A program made the position numbers and the translations under genes. Of a stretch of DNA of 64,000 nucleotides, positions 10,501 through 22,124 are shown one piece after another. The stretch spans positions 40,500,733-40,564,732 of the forward strand of contig CM055096.1 in the NCBI GenBank assembly GCA_029204225.1, in the 5' to 3' direction. Origin of the DNA: Diphasiastrum complanatum (lineage: Eukaryota > Streptophyta > Lycopodiopsida > Lycopodiales > Lycopodiaceae). The notes under the pieces were generated by a model. The model was given only the letters and a program-made list of their open reading frames with translations, had not been told where the DNA came from and did no database searches. Position 1 is the stretch's first letter. Each line of letters starts with the position of its first letter.

Positions 10501-12260
10501 AGGCTTACAAGCTTGGAGAGGTGGTGCTTTTCATTGGAGCTTGGTGGTATCCAACTAGTATTCTCATCCAAGGAGTGGATCAAGGTTGCAAGTTGGTGGA
10601 TCTTCCCAAATTCAATTTGCATGTTCCATATCTCTCTCAAATTTCATTGTGTTTATGGTGAATTGTGCTAGAAAATCAATTTTGGTGTCTTTTTTGGAGT
10701 TTTAGCATGTGTAGCTCAAAACTAGTGAAGGATCTGAAAATTCCAGCAAGTTAATTCACTTTGAAATAGTTGAAATTTAGTTTGCATGTTGGATCTTCCC
10801 ATGTATTTGGATTCTAGGCTCTTGTGTTGCCAAATTTGGCTTGTTTTCCATGTTTTTGGCACAAAATGGAGGGTAGAATTCAAAATCCAGCAAGATCGGA
10901 TCAATTGATTGGTTGTAACTCTGTATTTTGGATTGCATGTGGATTTGGAAAACGTTCTTGCCATTAATTTCCAATTGTGCATGTTGAAAAAACCTAGAAA
11001 GGGCTAAAATTCATGATTTTTGCTTGTTTTTTCATGAAATTGGATGATAGGAGGTTGTTAAACATCTTGAAGTTGGGAAAAGATGAATCATAGTCTTTTG
11101 AAGCCTTACTAGAAGTTAGAGCCAAGAATTCCAGCAATTGGGTTTGTAGGAAGTCAAAAAGTGTAAAAAATTGACCAATTTTGGTGAATTTTGGGGGATG
11201 GATTTCTCTAAATCCATAAGGGGATCATTCTGGACTTTTCTTAGCATGATTTGTTTCTCTTTTTTTACCTTCCCAGCAAGCTATCAGACATGTAAATTGA
11301 TGGGTAGAGGCGTATGTTTCAATTTTGTAGCAATTTTGACTTCTAGAAACCAAGAATTCATGGTTCTCAGCCCATACTGCTTCATAGGATCTGTATGAAG
11401 GCTTCATGGAACTCTTTTAGACCATTTAAGACTGTTTGGATCATCAATTTTAGGCTTGGTTGAGTGTTTGCATGTTTTTGGACAGATTGGTCTAGAAAAA
11501 GTGCGCCCTCCTACATCTTAATTGGTTGTTTTGAACTCGCACATGTGAGTCCTAGTTGGCAGGATGACATGGCAAGTGTCTTGTTCACTGGGTCTCCCTC
11601 TACTGAGCTTTACAACACCCAATTTGGTGTCCTGTAGCCAAAGATATGAGCATCTGAAGTTTTGCAATTTTGTGAGCAAAATTGGCAAAATTTCCAATTG
11701 TTCTAATTGCATGCATGACAATTTTCTATTTTGAAGTACTGTGCTTGCATGGAATGTCTACATGTAGTTTCTCTGAGTGATTTTGACATGCTTGAGTGGA
11801 TTAGATCTGTTTTGAGTGGTCATACGCATGTACTCTGACAGGTAGATACAAAACTGGATTTTATAGCTGACAATTTTCGTAGAACTGAATTTCTACGTAA
11901 AATTTCGTAAAGTAAAAAATCAGGTCTAATGTCGCATGTCTTGCATGCCTGATGGGCATTACTGAAGTAAAACTAAGAATCGAATAGTGAATCAAATTTT
12001 CGATTTCGATTGCTTAATAATTGACTGTGATTTTTTGTGAATTTTTAGAAAACGTAAAATTTAAAAAAAAAATTATAAGTGCGAAAACTCGAAATTTTTA
12101 GTTTTTTTCAATTTCTTGTAATATCTATGAAATTGACTAGAAATAGTGATTTGACCATACTGGAATCAATTTCAATCAGTTTTTTGGTCAACAGTACTTC
12201 ACTATGAGTTAATCAAATATTAACTAAATTTAGTAATTTTTAAGATAGATATATTGAGAT
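10501..12260 (+). other. gypsy leader, non-coding
   Basis: About 1.75 kb between primer site and gag carries no convincing protein. It is homologous, with many differences, to 55822-57480 (shared stretches include GGCACAAAAT, CCAGCAAGCTATCAGA and CCCAATTTGGTGTCCTGTAGCCAAAG). Long untranslated leaders are common in large plant gypsy elements. Confidence 0.7.
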
Positions 12261-13086
12261 GGCCGAAGAAACTTCAAATCAGGCTGCAAATCCAGGTGCA
12301 CCATCTTATATGGTGATTTGTTAGCACTTGAGTACGGCACTAAATGACATGAATAATTGTAATCAGATGAGAGATCAACAAATGGAGGTTCTTTTGAATC
12401 AAGTCAAATTGATGTCTTCACCCAATCTCGGTTTTCAACCAAAGATTTATTCAGGCAAGAAAGAGAAGAAATCTGAGGTCGTCAAGGACTGGCCGGCCAA
12501 GTGGAGTAGTTACTTCAATCTGCATGGAGTTCCTGATGAGAAAAAAATTGAAAGTGTCGTGCTGTTCTTGTGCGGTAAAGCGTCATCGTGGTGGCGAGAT
12601 TTACCGGTGAAGCCAACTACTTGGGATGCGTTTGCGGAAGTTTTCAAGAAAGCTCTCGTAGTTGCTGATGACGTGGACTACTACCTAAAGTTCGTGAACT
12701 GTAAGATGGGTACAAAGAGTTTAGACTCTTATATCCAGGAATTCATGGACCTATGGAATAGGATTCCATCATTCGATGCGAAGTTGGCATTATGGCAGTT
12801 TGTCCTAGGTTTGCCAGCCGACTATTAGAACGAATGCAGGCGAAATGTGCTTCAAAGCCTCCAGGATGCATTTCGGATTGCGAAAGCATATGATTCCACA
12901 GTGGTGGCATCCAGGAAGCATTTTGCGCAAATTGCAACCACTTTGAAAATTAAGAAGGGTAAGAAGCGCGGTCTAGGCCAAGCAAAATATTTTGACAAAT
13001 TAGATCAAGCAGCATCGGAACCCAGGAAACCGAAGAGAAAGAGATTCAAGAAATCTATCTTCCGTGAAAAGGCTAAAAGAGAGAAC
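12261..13086 (+). pseudogene. gypsy gag, first part
   Basis: Gag starts at the ATG at 12261 (MAEETSNQ). After a stop at about 12322 the main frame runs to 12828 with a typical gypsy gag core: KVVLFLCGKASSWW-like region (here VVLFLCGKASSWWRDL), then DSYIQEFMDLWNRIP and LWQFVLGLP. A frame offset then continues (12847 onward) into a Lys/Arg-rich tail. The zinc knuckle is separated from this part by the solo LTR at 13087-13910 and resumes at 13916. Confidence 0.8.
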
Positions 13087-13910
13087 TGTGAAAAATGCAA
13101 AAATAAGCTTGGTAGAGGCCAAAAATCTTGTATGTAGGATAGACACACATGTGTGGAGCCTGTTCCCACGTGTGAAACTAGTGTACTTTTCATGTACCAT
13201 AATCATATATGTTGTACACATGATTTAATTCAAGTTCTAATGGTTAAAATGGCCAAAAACTAGTTTTCTAGAGATATGACACATGGCACCAATCTAACGA
13301 TTGCATGAGCCAAATATCTTGAATAGGTGTCACATCCCATGTGTAGAGGACAGCTCACACATGTGGAAATAGCTGAAGTAGGCAAGTTTTTGCTTCTAGA
13401 AGATTTTCATGAAGATCTTCATATAGTAGGAAAATAGACCAAAAATGCCCAAAATGGAAAGTTTTGATCCAAGTGTCAAATTGCATGATGGTGACAAGGC
13501 ATCCTCACACGTGTGAAATCTGATACATGATCACTACCTTGAGCTCCAAAAGTGTATATATATAGAGGCTTATTTGGCCATAATCAATGTGAGACACCAA
13601 TCTTGGTTTTGGAAGCAATTTTGAGTGATTCTCTTCATTTGTCTACAGTTGTTTTGATTGTTTTGAGGTGCTATCAATGTGTACTTGATTTTCAGGTTGG
13701 AGTCCATACTCAGACAGTGTTTCACACGTGTGAAACCAAAAAGTACACCTACTTTCAATTAATGATTGTTCTTGTTAGGATTTTGTGTCTAGAATTGATC
13801 TAGATTAATCTTAATCTCAAGTAGATTGATAGATCAAGTAATCTGACAACCAATCCCTCTTGAGGATCAGATTAGGATCCACTCTTGGTCCTTTTTGTAC
13901 TTTTTGCACA
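13087..13910 (+). mobile_element. copia family B solo LTR inside gypsy gag
   Basis: The 824-bp insert begins TGTGAAAAATGC and ends TTTTTGCACA, so it has TG...CA ends, and is flanked by near-perfect 5-bp duplications (AGAAC at 13082-13086, CGAAC at 13911-13915). It matches the LTR at 35416-36162 and the truncated LTR at 63015-63436. No internal region is present, so it is a solo LTR left by LTR-LTR recombination. It contains several CACRTGTG palindromes, including TTTCACACGTGTGAAA at 13720-13735, and a TATATATAGAGG box near 13556. Confidence 0.88.
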
Positions 13911-14460
13911 CGAACTTATGTTTTGTCTGTAAGAAGCCTAGACATTTGATGAAATTTTGTCTAGAAAAGAAGAAATAATCTGCTCACATAATAGAAATCC
14001 CAGGAGGCAATGGTAAGACTTTGGAAATTAACCGGACTGATTGTGAGTGTGAATGTTCTTTTAGTACTACTTCTTTCTTGCCTAATGAACTTTTCCGTTT
14101 AATTGGCACAGTTAAAGATCAAGAAGTGAGTATTTTATTGGACAGTGGATCAACTCATAATTTTATTAATTCTTGTCTTGTGTAGAAACTCAGCTTGGAA
14201 ACTGAAACCAACAATCATAGATATAAAGTTTATCTAGCTTCAGGAGCAGAGTTGGAGACTTGGAACTTAAAAGTCACGAAGCTCCCAGTTTTGGTGCAAG
14301 GACACACATAAATAGTTAATTTTCATGTTTTAGACCTAGCTCGTACCGATTTGATTTTAGGTTATGAATGGTTATTCAGTAAATCGCCTTCTCTGTTAAT
14401 TGATTTTGAGAAGCATGTTCTCACTTTCAAGGAGGGTGATAGGTAGTTACATTATTTGAC
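13911..14460 (+). pseudogene. gypsy gag zinc knuckle and aspartic protease
   Basis: Just after the solo LTR a CCHC knuckle reads CFVCKKPRHLMKFC (13919-13960). It is in phase with the gag frame on the other side of the LTR. A stop follows at about 13974. The protease then shows ILLDSGSTHNFI (around 14135-14170), the retropepsin D-S-G motif, followed by LILGYEWL, a typical second protease segment. TAG/TAA stops interrupt it (for example at about 14184, 14310 and 14443). Confidence 0.8.
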
Positions 14461-14649
14461 AGTAATTTTGTACGTCCGTTGGATTAGATTTCTACAGTTA
14501 ATGAATTGGAAACATTGGAATATTCTGAGTATGAAGTTTTTTCAATTTATGCTATTCCAGTTGTGGATGTTCTTGAAATGAATCTAAATGGTTGTGAATT
14601 CTCAGCAATTCTTAACTCAGTAAATTTAGATCATGAACAAGTAGTAAAA

Positions 14650-15945
14650 TAACAGATCATAAATGAATTTAGGGATGTTTTTTCCATCTGAATTACCTCA
14701 TGGTTTACCACCATCTAGGTCAGTAGACCACATGATTGAGTTAATTCCAGGAAGTCAACCTGTCTCTAGACAACCTTATAGGTTCTCTCAGAAGGAGGAG
14801 ACAGAGATTTCAAATCAAATAGAAAACTATCTAAGGATGGGACATATACAACCTAGTAAATCACCATGGGACGCTCCTGTTTCTCTTAAAGCGAAGAAAG
14901 ATGGAGGTTTTCAGATGTGTGTGGATTACAAGGGCCTTAATAAAGTGACTATAAAGAATAACTATCCATTACCCAGGATGGATGACCTTGTAGATCGCTT
15001 GGGTGAAGCACGATATTTCACCAAGATAGATCTCAGGACAGGGTACCATCAAATAAGAATTAAGTTAGAAGTGTCCAAAAGACAGGATTTTGTTCGAGAT
15101 TTGGTCATTATGAATTTCTAGTGTTGCCATTTGGATTAACGAATGCTCCAGCAATGCTCCAGCAAATGATGAACGATTTATTTCGTCCATATTTGGGGAA
15201 GTTTGTGGTAGTATTCTTAGACGATATTATTGTTTACAGTAAATCCTTGGTGGAACACGTAGAACACTTAAAAATCATCTTGATGAAGCTCCGTTAGGAG
15301 TTACTCTATGCTAAAGAGTCCAAGTGTGAATTCTTTAAGCAAGAGTTGCTTTATCTCGGTCATAAGATCACAGTAAATGGGATCAAGATTAACGAGGATA
15401 AAATCAAGATTGTGATTGAGTGGCCAATTTTGGAAACTGTGAGGCAAGTAAAGTCTTTTTTAGGTTTTACACTTTTCTTCAAGAGATTTATTGAGGATTA
15501 TGCTAAATTAGTAGCACCGCTTAATAATCTGACAAAAGAAATTGTTAATAAAAAGAAAAAGAGGAATCAACCTAGTCCGTCTGTTGTTTGAAACGAGAAA
15601 ATGAATCAGTGTTTTGAGAAACTTAAAACAATGATTGTTTCAGCTCCCGTGTTACAAATTGCAAATCCAGATTTATCTTACGTCGTGAGAACAGATGCAA
15701 GTGATGTTGCAGTTGGAGCAGTTCTATTACAAATAGATAGGCCACTAGCGTTTGAAAGCAAAAAATTCACTAGTCCTCAGTTGCGTTATACTACGCAGGA
15801 AAAGGAATTGTTTGTTGTCATCCATGCACTTAAAACCTGGAGACACCACTTGTATGGTAGTAAGTTTGTAGTGTATATGGATCACCAGTCTCTTAAGTAT
15901 TTTTGTAATCAACATGATCTTTGGGGGAGAAAATGTTACATTTGA
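14650..15945 (+). pseudogene. gypsy reverse transcriptase and RNase H
   Basis: Reverse transcriptase copies element RNA into DNA, and RNase H removes the RNA. Seen in order: [53 protein letters not shown], then after a frameshift near 15090 [10 protein letters not shown] and the active site FLDDIIVYS (about 15213-15239), where FLDD stands in for YLDD. RNase H follows with the key residues in RTDASDVAVGAVL, QEKELFVVIHALKTWRHHL and YMDHQSLKYF. Stops at about 15297 and 15589 and a frameshift break the chain; ORF segments are 14663-15121, 15346-15591 and 15601-15945. Confidence 0.92.
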
Positions 15946-16059
15946 AACATTGTTCAGACCGGAAGAAATGTGGACAGTGCTGAGTCAGAAACAAAAGGAC
16001 TCAACTAACTAAGAAAGATAAGAAAATTGTGAAACAGTTCGAGATGGATTACTATTTCG

Positions 16060-17335
16060 GAATGAAAAAGTTTGCGTACCTAGTGATGATGAGCTCAAAC
16101 GGAAGATTTTGTTTGAATGTCATGACATACCCTGTGCTAGACATCCCGGTATACACAGGACTCTAGACTTGGTTAAGAGAAAATTTTATTGGCCAAAGCT
16201 CAAGCCATATGTCGAGTCATATGTTGTTAAATGCAAGCCTTGTCAACTAGCAAAGGTTGAACGTCATAAGGCTGGTGGTTTGTTGCATCCGTTAGATATC
16301 CTAGATAAGAAATGGGAAAGCATATCTATGGATTTTGTAGTTGGACTTCCAAAGACCCAACGACAAAATGATTCTATTTGGGTTGTAGTGGATCGGTTGA
16401 CTAAGTTAGTTGCATTCATACCAGTCAAGTCAACTATAAAGGCTTCTGATTTAGCCCAGATCTTTGTTAAAAGATTATTTTGGTTGTATGGTCTGTCCAG
16501 TGACATTGTTAGTGATAGAGATCCTAAGTTCATAGGTCACTTTTGGTCAGTAGTATTCCATAAACTTGAAACTTCTTTGAGTTTAAGTCCCTCTGATCAT
16601 CCTGAATCAGATGGCCAGACAGAAAGGACTAATCAAACTATGGAAGATATTTTGAGGACATATGTTTTTCACAAGAAATCTCATTAGGAAGATTATCTCC
16701 CACCGGTTGAGTTTGCATATAATAGTAGAAAACATTCTGCTACAAGTTACAGTCCTTTTATGCTTATGTACGGTTTTCAACCTAGATCTCCAATAAATGT
16801 TGAGATGAAGTCTGTTAAGATCCAGAAGGTTGTTGATTTTTTGCATGATATGCAAGAATGTTGCAAGTGGCTAAAGATAGTATCCGTAGTGCTCAGAATA
16901 GAGCTAAACACTATATCGATCTTAAGAGATCTCCAAGACTGGGTATATCTTAGGATTCCGAAAGATTCTAAGATGTTACGTACAGGGAAGCATTATAAGT
17001 TGTCTACCCGTTATTGTGGACCTTTCAGCATTGTACATAGAATTGGTTCTTTGGCGTATGAACTCAATCTTCAAGGAAAATCGACTGCACACTCAGTGTT
17101 TCATGTAAGTCGTTTGAAACTAAGTGTACATGATGGTGATACAGTTGGATCGGATGCGGATTTAGCCCATTTGGAAGATTTGTCGCTTAGTGTACCTTTG
17201 GAACCTAAGAAAGTGCTCAGAACCAGAGATAAACAATTGAGAAATCGTTCTATCTCTGAGTGCTTAATTCGGTGGAAGTGATCAAGCTGATGATGCCAAT
17301 GAATAGATTTGGAGAGATTTGTTGAAATTTGACAA
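16060..17335 (+). pseudogene. gypsy integrase with chromodomain-like C terminus
   Basis: The zinc region (HPGIHRTLDLVKRKFYWP, CKPCQLAK) is followed by the catalytic core with its three acids in MDFVVGLP (about 16328), SDRDPKF (about 16510) and DGQTERTNQ (about 16611). A stop at 16684-16686 interrupts SH/EDYLPPVEFAYN. After a frame change, the C-terminal part (16937-17281) shows the GPF..I..IG..AY.L..P-type GPY/F module and HSVFHVSRLK, then a chromodomain-like segment (VLRTRDKQLRN, then CLIRWK). Chromodomains target integration to particular chromatin in chromoviruses (family knowledge). Stops at 17279 and after show decay. Confidence 0.88.
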
Positions 17336-17340
17336 GCATA

Positions 17341-18089
17341 CATTAGATAATCAATATCCAGTCTATATGTTCCTCCTCCTTTGACACCTATAGCAATTAC
17401 TAAATTTACCTCCTTATTAGTGCATTTATTATCAAATAAGGGAAATTGAAAGTTTTTTGAAGTTATTATAGTAAAATGAGATAAGGTTTTGCGATAGTTT
17501 AGAGATATATAATACTTGCTCAATGTTCCTTGATTCTCATGGTGTACCAATCACAACGAAAACAATTTTATGAATTGGAATTTTATTCCCATCACCTAAA
17601 CATACTTGTCTTTTGCTCATCAATTGCATCCTCAAAAGTAGAAAATGAAAATTTGTCCTAATGGCATTCCTTGCCGCAATAGTTTTATTCACCATGCTTC
17701 TTGCCTTTGCTTCCATCAATTTAAATTGTGAAATCAACATCATGACATGCACTATAATACAAATTCTTGTTTTTTTTTTAAATTTCTTATAGTCTTAAAA
17801 CAAGAAATGCATGACTTGATGGCTCCGAAAACAAAAGATTATCTCTTGACTTTTTCTTTGATGTAGACATCCAGAGATATTCTCCAAGATTTATAGTGTC
17901 TCTACGACAAAAAGTTATGCTTATAACAACTTGTTGATAGTCAACATTTTAGCTTTGTAAAGTAATGTTTACAAGCTATCTCAAATTTATACTTGCACCA
18001 ATACAAAAAATTGAACTTGTATATCTTTTACCATAGCCATTGATTGACGTAACGTCATACATTCTAAGATTGGATAATTTAATTCTCAG
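17341..18089. other. no recognised gene
   Basis: AT-rich spacer between the truncated gypsy and the complete copia element. No 3' LTR matching 10270-10487 was recognised here. Confidence 0.4.
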
Positions 18090-18878
18090 TGTTGAAAATG
18101 AAAAATCATCTATCTTGACTTTAGGCTTGCTACAAACTTTTTTACTATGCAAGTATGTTGTTTCATAATGTAAATGCCAAATTTGGCCTATATGGAACTC
18201 AAGCTATATGGGTTTCTCAAGTCTAGTTGGTAGAATACAACTTGCATATAGATTGTAGACTTAGAAATGGCGTTAATATGCTTGTAGAAACTCGTGGCAT
18301 ATCACATGCAATTGTTGTAAGTGATCCATAGTGACATGCAAGGCATGCACAAAGTGAAATGGACACATGCATGATGATTTGTACAATTCTAGTTAGAAAA
18401 ATGACACTTGGTAAAAGTAGGTAAAAATGCATGCATGAGATGTGACAAATGTCACCAATACTCTAGTTTTCACTTTAGATGTGAATGAAAGGTGGATGGA
18501 TGTAGTTCTACCTCAATCTACCTCAAACTCCATAAATATGTGTAGCTATTCTCATAAATTATGATGAAGAACCAAGCTTTGAAGCTATTCCATGCCATTT
18601 TGGATCTACACCATTCAATTTGCTTGAATATCTCTCTCTCTTTCTCTCTCTATCTCGTGTGGAGGCTTATGCTCATACACTAAATTCTTGTACTTTTGCT
18701 CTCTTGAAATCAAAACTGTCATTCTCTGATTCTTAGCATGCTAGATTGTGATTAAGCCATTAAATTTTGTACTAGATTCAATCTAGAATCAGTTTTTTGT
18801 GCTAATCACAAAGCTTAATAAGATCAATCACATTGTGGATCATTCCCCACACGTGTGAACTTGCTAGAAATTTTGTCA
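18090..18878 (+). repeat. copia C 5' LTR
   Basis: Starts TGTTGAAAATG and ends TTTTGTCA, directly followed by the primer site. It contains a CACACGTGTGAA motif near its 3' end (about 18848) and a TC-rich tract at about 18630. Its partner is at 23615-24412. Confidence 0.95.
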
Positions 18879-18891
18879 TGGTATCAGAGCC
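18879..18891 (+). other. primer-binding site
   Basis: TGGTATCAGAGCC, the canonical initiator-tRNA-Met primer site of plant LTR elements, follows the 5' LTR with no gap. Confidence 0.9.
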
Positions 18892-19646
18892 AAATTAAGC
18901 TTTGCATGCTATTATCTTTGATTGTTCAAGAATTTGTGAGCTGATTCAAGCAAAGAAGCAGTTAATCACTTTTCTTTACCTTTCCTTGAAAAGTGTTTGG
19001 ATCAAAGTGGATAGAAACTAAATTTTCAGGTCAGAACAGAGATTGTACGAAATTCTGGAATTCCGCACGTGTGAAAATCAGAGATTTTCAGTCCCCTTCA
19101 TCTCCTTGCTATTTGGTCCAAAGATAGTGGTGTTATAGCTTGATGGAAAGCTTATGAAGAGTACTTTCCATTGAAACGATCACAAATCAATCTGATGTGT
19201 CTATCAAGAGTTATAAGCTCTTAATGAGGGTAGGGAGAGGTCCAAAATCTGAGTGACCACTTTTTTATTTGATTCAATCTTGCTTGATTCTTAATCCATT
19301 CTTTTGAGTATCCTACACAAGAAACTGAAGATCAAGACAAAGTTTGATGTTATTGAACACCTTTGAGCCTTCTAAGAATCATTAGTGTTTTCTTTTGGAG
19401 TATCTAACACATGCCAAAAGTAGGATTTAAACTTCTCTAAGTGCCTCAATCCATTTTGAGAGATTGATCTAGAAAATCTTGTTTTGTGGAATATTTGAGA
19501 TCTATCCCAAATATAGTTGCAAGTTTTTCACATAGGAAGGTAGTACATCCTTGAAAATACCTATAGTGAAAGAGAGTAGCAACATTAAGTCTGATTGGGA
19601 CAAGCTCAAAAATATAATTGTCTAATAACTAAGAAGTCTTCACATT

Positions 19647-20470
19647 ATGGCATCTGTGGGAGGATATCTCCTAGAAGCAGATGAAAGACTAAGTACCTCT
19701 AATTACTCAATATGGAAGGTAAGAATGGAGTCTATTTTGATACTCCAGGATGTTATGGAAATAGTACTTGGTATTGAGAAGGAGCCTCAAGCACAGCTTG
19801 AAATACCAAAGTACAAGAAGAGAGCTAGAATGGCTCTACATTTCATTAAGATGAATGTCTCTAATGAAATTATGAGAGATATAGGATTTTTCACCACTGC
19901 TAAAGATGCTTGGGATGCACTTAAGTCCATCTATGAAGCTAAGAATACTTCTAGAATACTCACTCTTAGAAATCAGATTTTCCAAAGTTTTCAAAGAAGT
20001 GAGGAGAGTGCATCAAATTATGTTCTGAGAGTAAGATCTTCATAGGGAGCTTGCTTGTGTTGGTGTCACAATGAATCAAGATGAGCGAGTACAAGTCATT
20101 CTAAATGGCTTAAAAGATGACTATGGTAATCTTGTTCAATCCTTTGCCATTAAGAAGGAGTTGTCCAATTTGGAAACTCTTCAAGGAATTCTCATCTCTG
20201 AAGAAGCTAGGCAAAGTTACAAATTGTCTAGGATGAACAAACTCGAGCATATTGGAAGTGACAAAGCCCTCTTTGTCAAGGACAAGCATAAAGGAAGGAG
20301 CAAGAACTAGTTTTCTCAAGCTTTCAACAAAGACAAAGCCAAGGAAAGAGACAAAGATGGTGAAGAGGATGACTCATCTCATCCTTCTACTTCAAAGTCC
20401 AAGAAGAAGAAAGTCAACTGTTTCTTTTGTGGCAAGAAGGGACACTATGTCTCCAATTGCTTCAAAAAGA
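19647..20470 (+). pseudogene. copia C gag with one zinc knuckle
   Basis: The start MASVGGYLLEADERL at 19647 parallels MASMGGSLLEASERL in the family B element (36762). The first frame (to 20045) covers the UBN2-type gag core (NYSIWKVRME..., YKKRARMALHFIKMNVSNE). After an indel near 20040 the frame 20071-20310 continues (NQDERVQVILNGL). Past a TAG at 20308 comes the CCHC knuckle CFFCGKKGHYVSNC (about 20420-20461). Gag would form the particle that packages element RNA. Confidence 0.88.
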
Positions 20471-20559
20471 AAAATCAACTCAAACAAGCAAATTTTATTG
20501 CAAGTGATGGAGAAGGATCACTTATGGTGTCAAGCTTTTCTTCATCACCCTTCAAGAAA

Positions 20560-20660
20560 GATGGAGCTTGGTACATAGATAGTGGAGCTTCTTCACATAT
20601 GTGCTATTCAGAGGAGTCCTTTGACTCTATTGTACCTTATAAAGGACTTTAAAGATCTAT
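20560..20660 (+). pseudogene. copia C aspartic protease
   Basis: AWYIDSGASSHMC (starting about 20565) is the copia protease signature D-S-G-A-S-S-H. A TAA stop at about 20650 and a frameshift near 20750 separate it from the integrase frame. Confidence 0.85.
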
Positions 20661-20780
20661 TTATACTGCAAATGATCATGAGTGCTCTATTGAAGGAATT
20701 GGCAACATTCCATTGAAACTTGCTTCTTCTAAGTTCTATCACTTTCCAATGTTCTTTTTGTTCCTAAGCTTACAAAGAAC

Positions 20781-22124
20781 TTGATTAGTGTTAGAAAGTT
20801 GCTTGATAGTGGTTGTGATGTAAAATTCAATTCCAATATTTGCTTTATCAAGAAAAATGATGAGATCCAAGCTAATGGATCTAGATATGGTGGAATCTTC
20901 AAGTTGAATTCTTATGAGAATGCAAACTTTTGTGAAGTTGCTCTTTTGTCTAAGGAGGAGTTATGGCATAGAAGGTTGGGGCATCCTAACTTTAAGTCTA
21001 TGTTTTCCATGATCAAGCATGATAAGGCTATTGGCCGTCCAAGATCACTTTCCAAGGATATCAAGCCTTGTGAGGCTTGTGCTATTGCAAAATCACATAG
21101 AAAGCCATATCAAAAGTCTTTTATTAAGACTACTGATCCTTTGGAACTAATTCACTCGGATGCTCATTTTTCTTCCTCTAAAAGTATTGGTGGTGCAATT
21201 TGTTTTGTCACCTTTATTGATGATTTTACAAGATATACTTGGTTGTATCTACTTTCTTCAAAAGCTATGGTATTTGATCACTTCCTAGTCTTCAAAGCTT
21301 ATGTTGAGAAACAATTTTCTTTCAAAGTTAAAGCTCTAAGATGTGATGGAGGAGGTGAATACATCTCCAACAAGTTCTATGAATATTGTGAGGGTGAAGG
21401 AATTAAGAGAGATTTTTCTTGTGCTTATTCTCCATCTCAAAATGGAGTTGTTGAAAGAAAAAATTGATCTCTATGTGAATGTGCTAAAGCAATCCGAGTT
21501 GAAACTTTTTTGCCTATTGAATATTGGGGGAAGCAATTAATTGTGCAAACTATTTGTGCAATAGATTACCTCACAATGCACTTGCAGGAAGATCACCATA
21601 TGAAGTCTTGTTTTAGAAGAAACCTAAGGTTGATCACTGTAGAATTTTTTGGATGTGCTTGCTTTGTTCATGTACCCTTGGAAACAAGGAAAAGAGATGA
21701 TCCTAATTCAGTTAAAGGGATCATGGTCGGATATTCATCCAACAAGAAGGCTTACAGAATTTATGTTCCCTCTACCTCAGTTACAATTGAGAGTAGGGAT
21801 GTTATTTTCCATGAGAATAAAAAATACATCTTTGAGGAGGCCAAGATAAAAGATTCTCAAAAGGATTATCCTATCATCACCCTTGAGGACTATCATGGAG
21901 AGATGGGGCCGAGAATTGAGGAGGAGTCACCTCGAATCTTTTCACCAAGGAGATTACAAAGAGAAAGATCCGAGCCTAAGAGGCTTACATATGGAGATAA
22001 AGGCAAGCAAGTGGAACTCAACTCCACTAATTGTGCTTATTTTGTTTCACATGAGGAGCCAAAGGATGTACATGATGCACTCAATTCAAAGGAATGGTTT
22101 CTGAGCCATGAAGGAGGAATATGA
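20781..22124 (+). pseudogene. copia C integrase
   Basis: GAG-pre-integrase: LWHRRLGHPNFKSM and CEACAIAKSHRKP. Core: LIHSDAH (first Asp, about 21153), FIDDFTRYTWLYLL, LRCDGGGEY (second Asp), and NGVVERKN with the Glu. A TGA at 21465-21467 interrupts just after VERKN. The C-terminal half continues in another frame (21510-22124) with FFGCACFVHVP and the KG.MVGYSSNKKAYRIY segment typical of copia integrases. The gene is broken but nearly complete in content. Confidence 0.92.

Larger units (their letters stand above)
10270..17340 (+). mobile_element. Ty3/gypsy chromovirus, decayed, 5' LTR end to chromodomain
   Basis: The visible order is LTR 3' part with a CTATATAAG box (10270-10487), primer-binding site, leader of about 1.75 kb, gag, protease, reverse transcriptase, RNase H, integrase and chromodomain-like C terminus. 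That order (integrase after RNase H) defines Ty3/gypsy. The left end of the 5' LTR is not clear and no 3' LTR was found after 17340, so the element is truncated. Many stops are present. A copia-type solo LTR interrupts gag at 13087-13910. The leader is homologous to 55822-57480. Confidence 0.9.

Noticed and set aside
13085-13130. CEKCKNK as a gag zinc knuckle
   Set aside because: These bases are the start of the inserted LTR; the true knuckle resumes at 13919.
18223-18432. A 69-residue protein found twice (also 23748-23957)
   Set aside because: The same shadow frame in the two LTRs of the copia C element.
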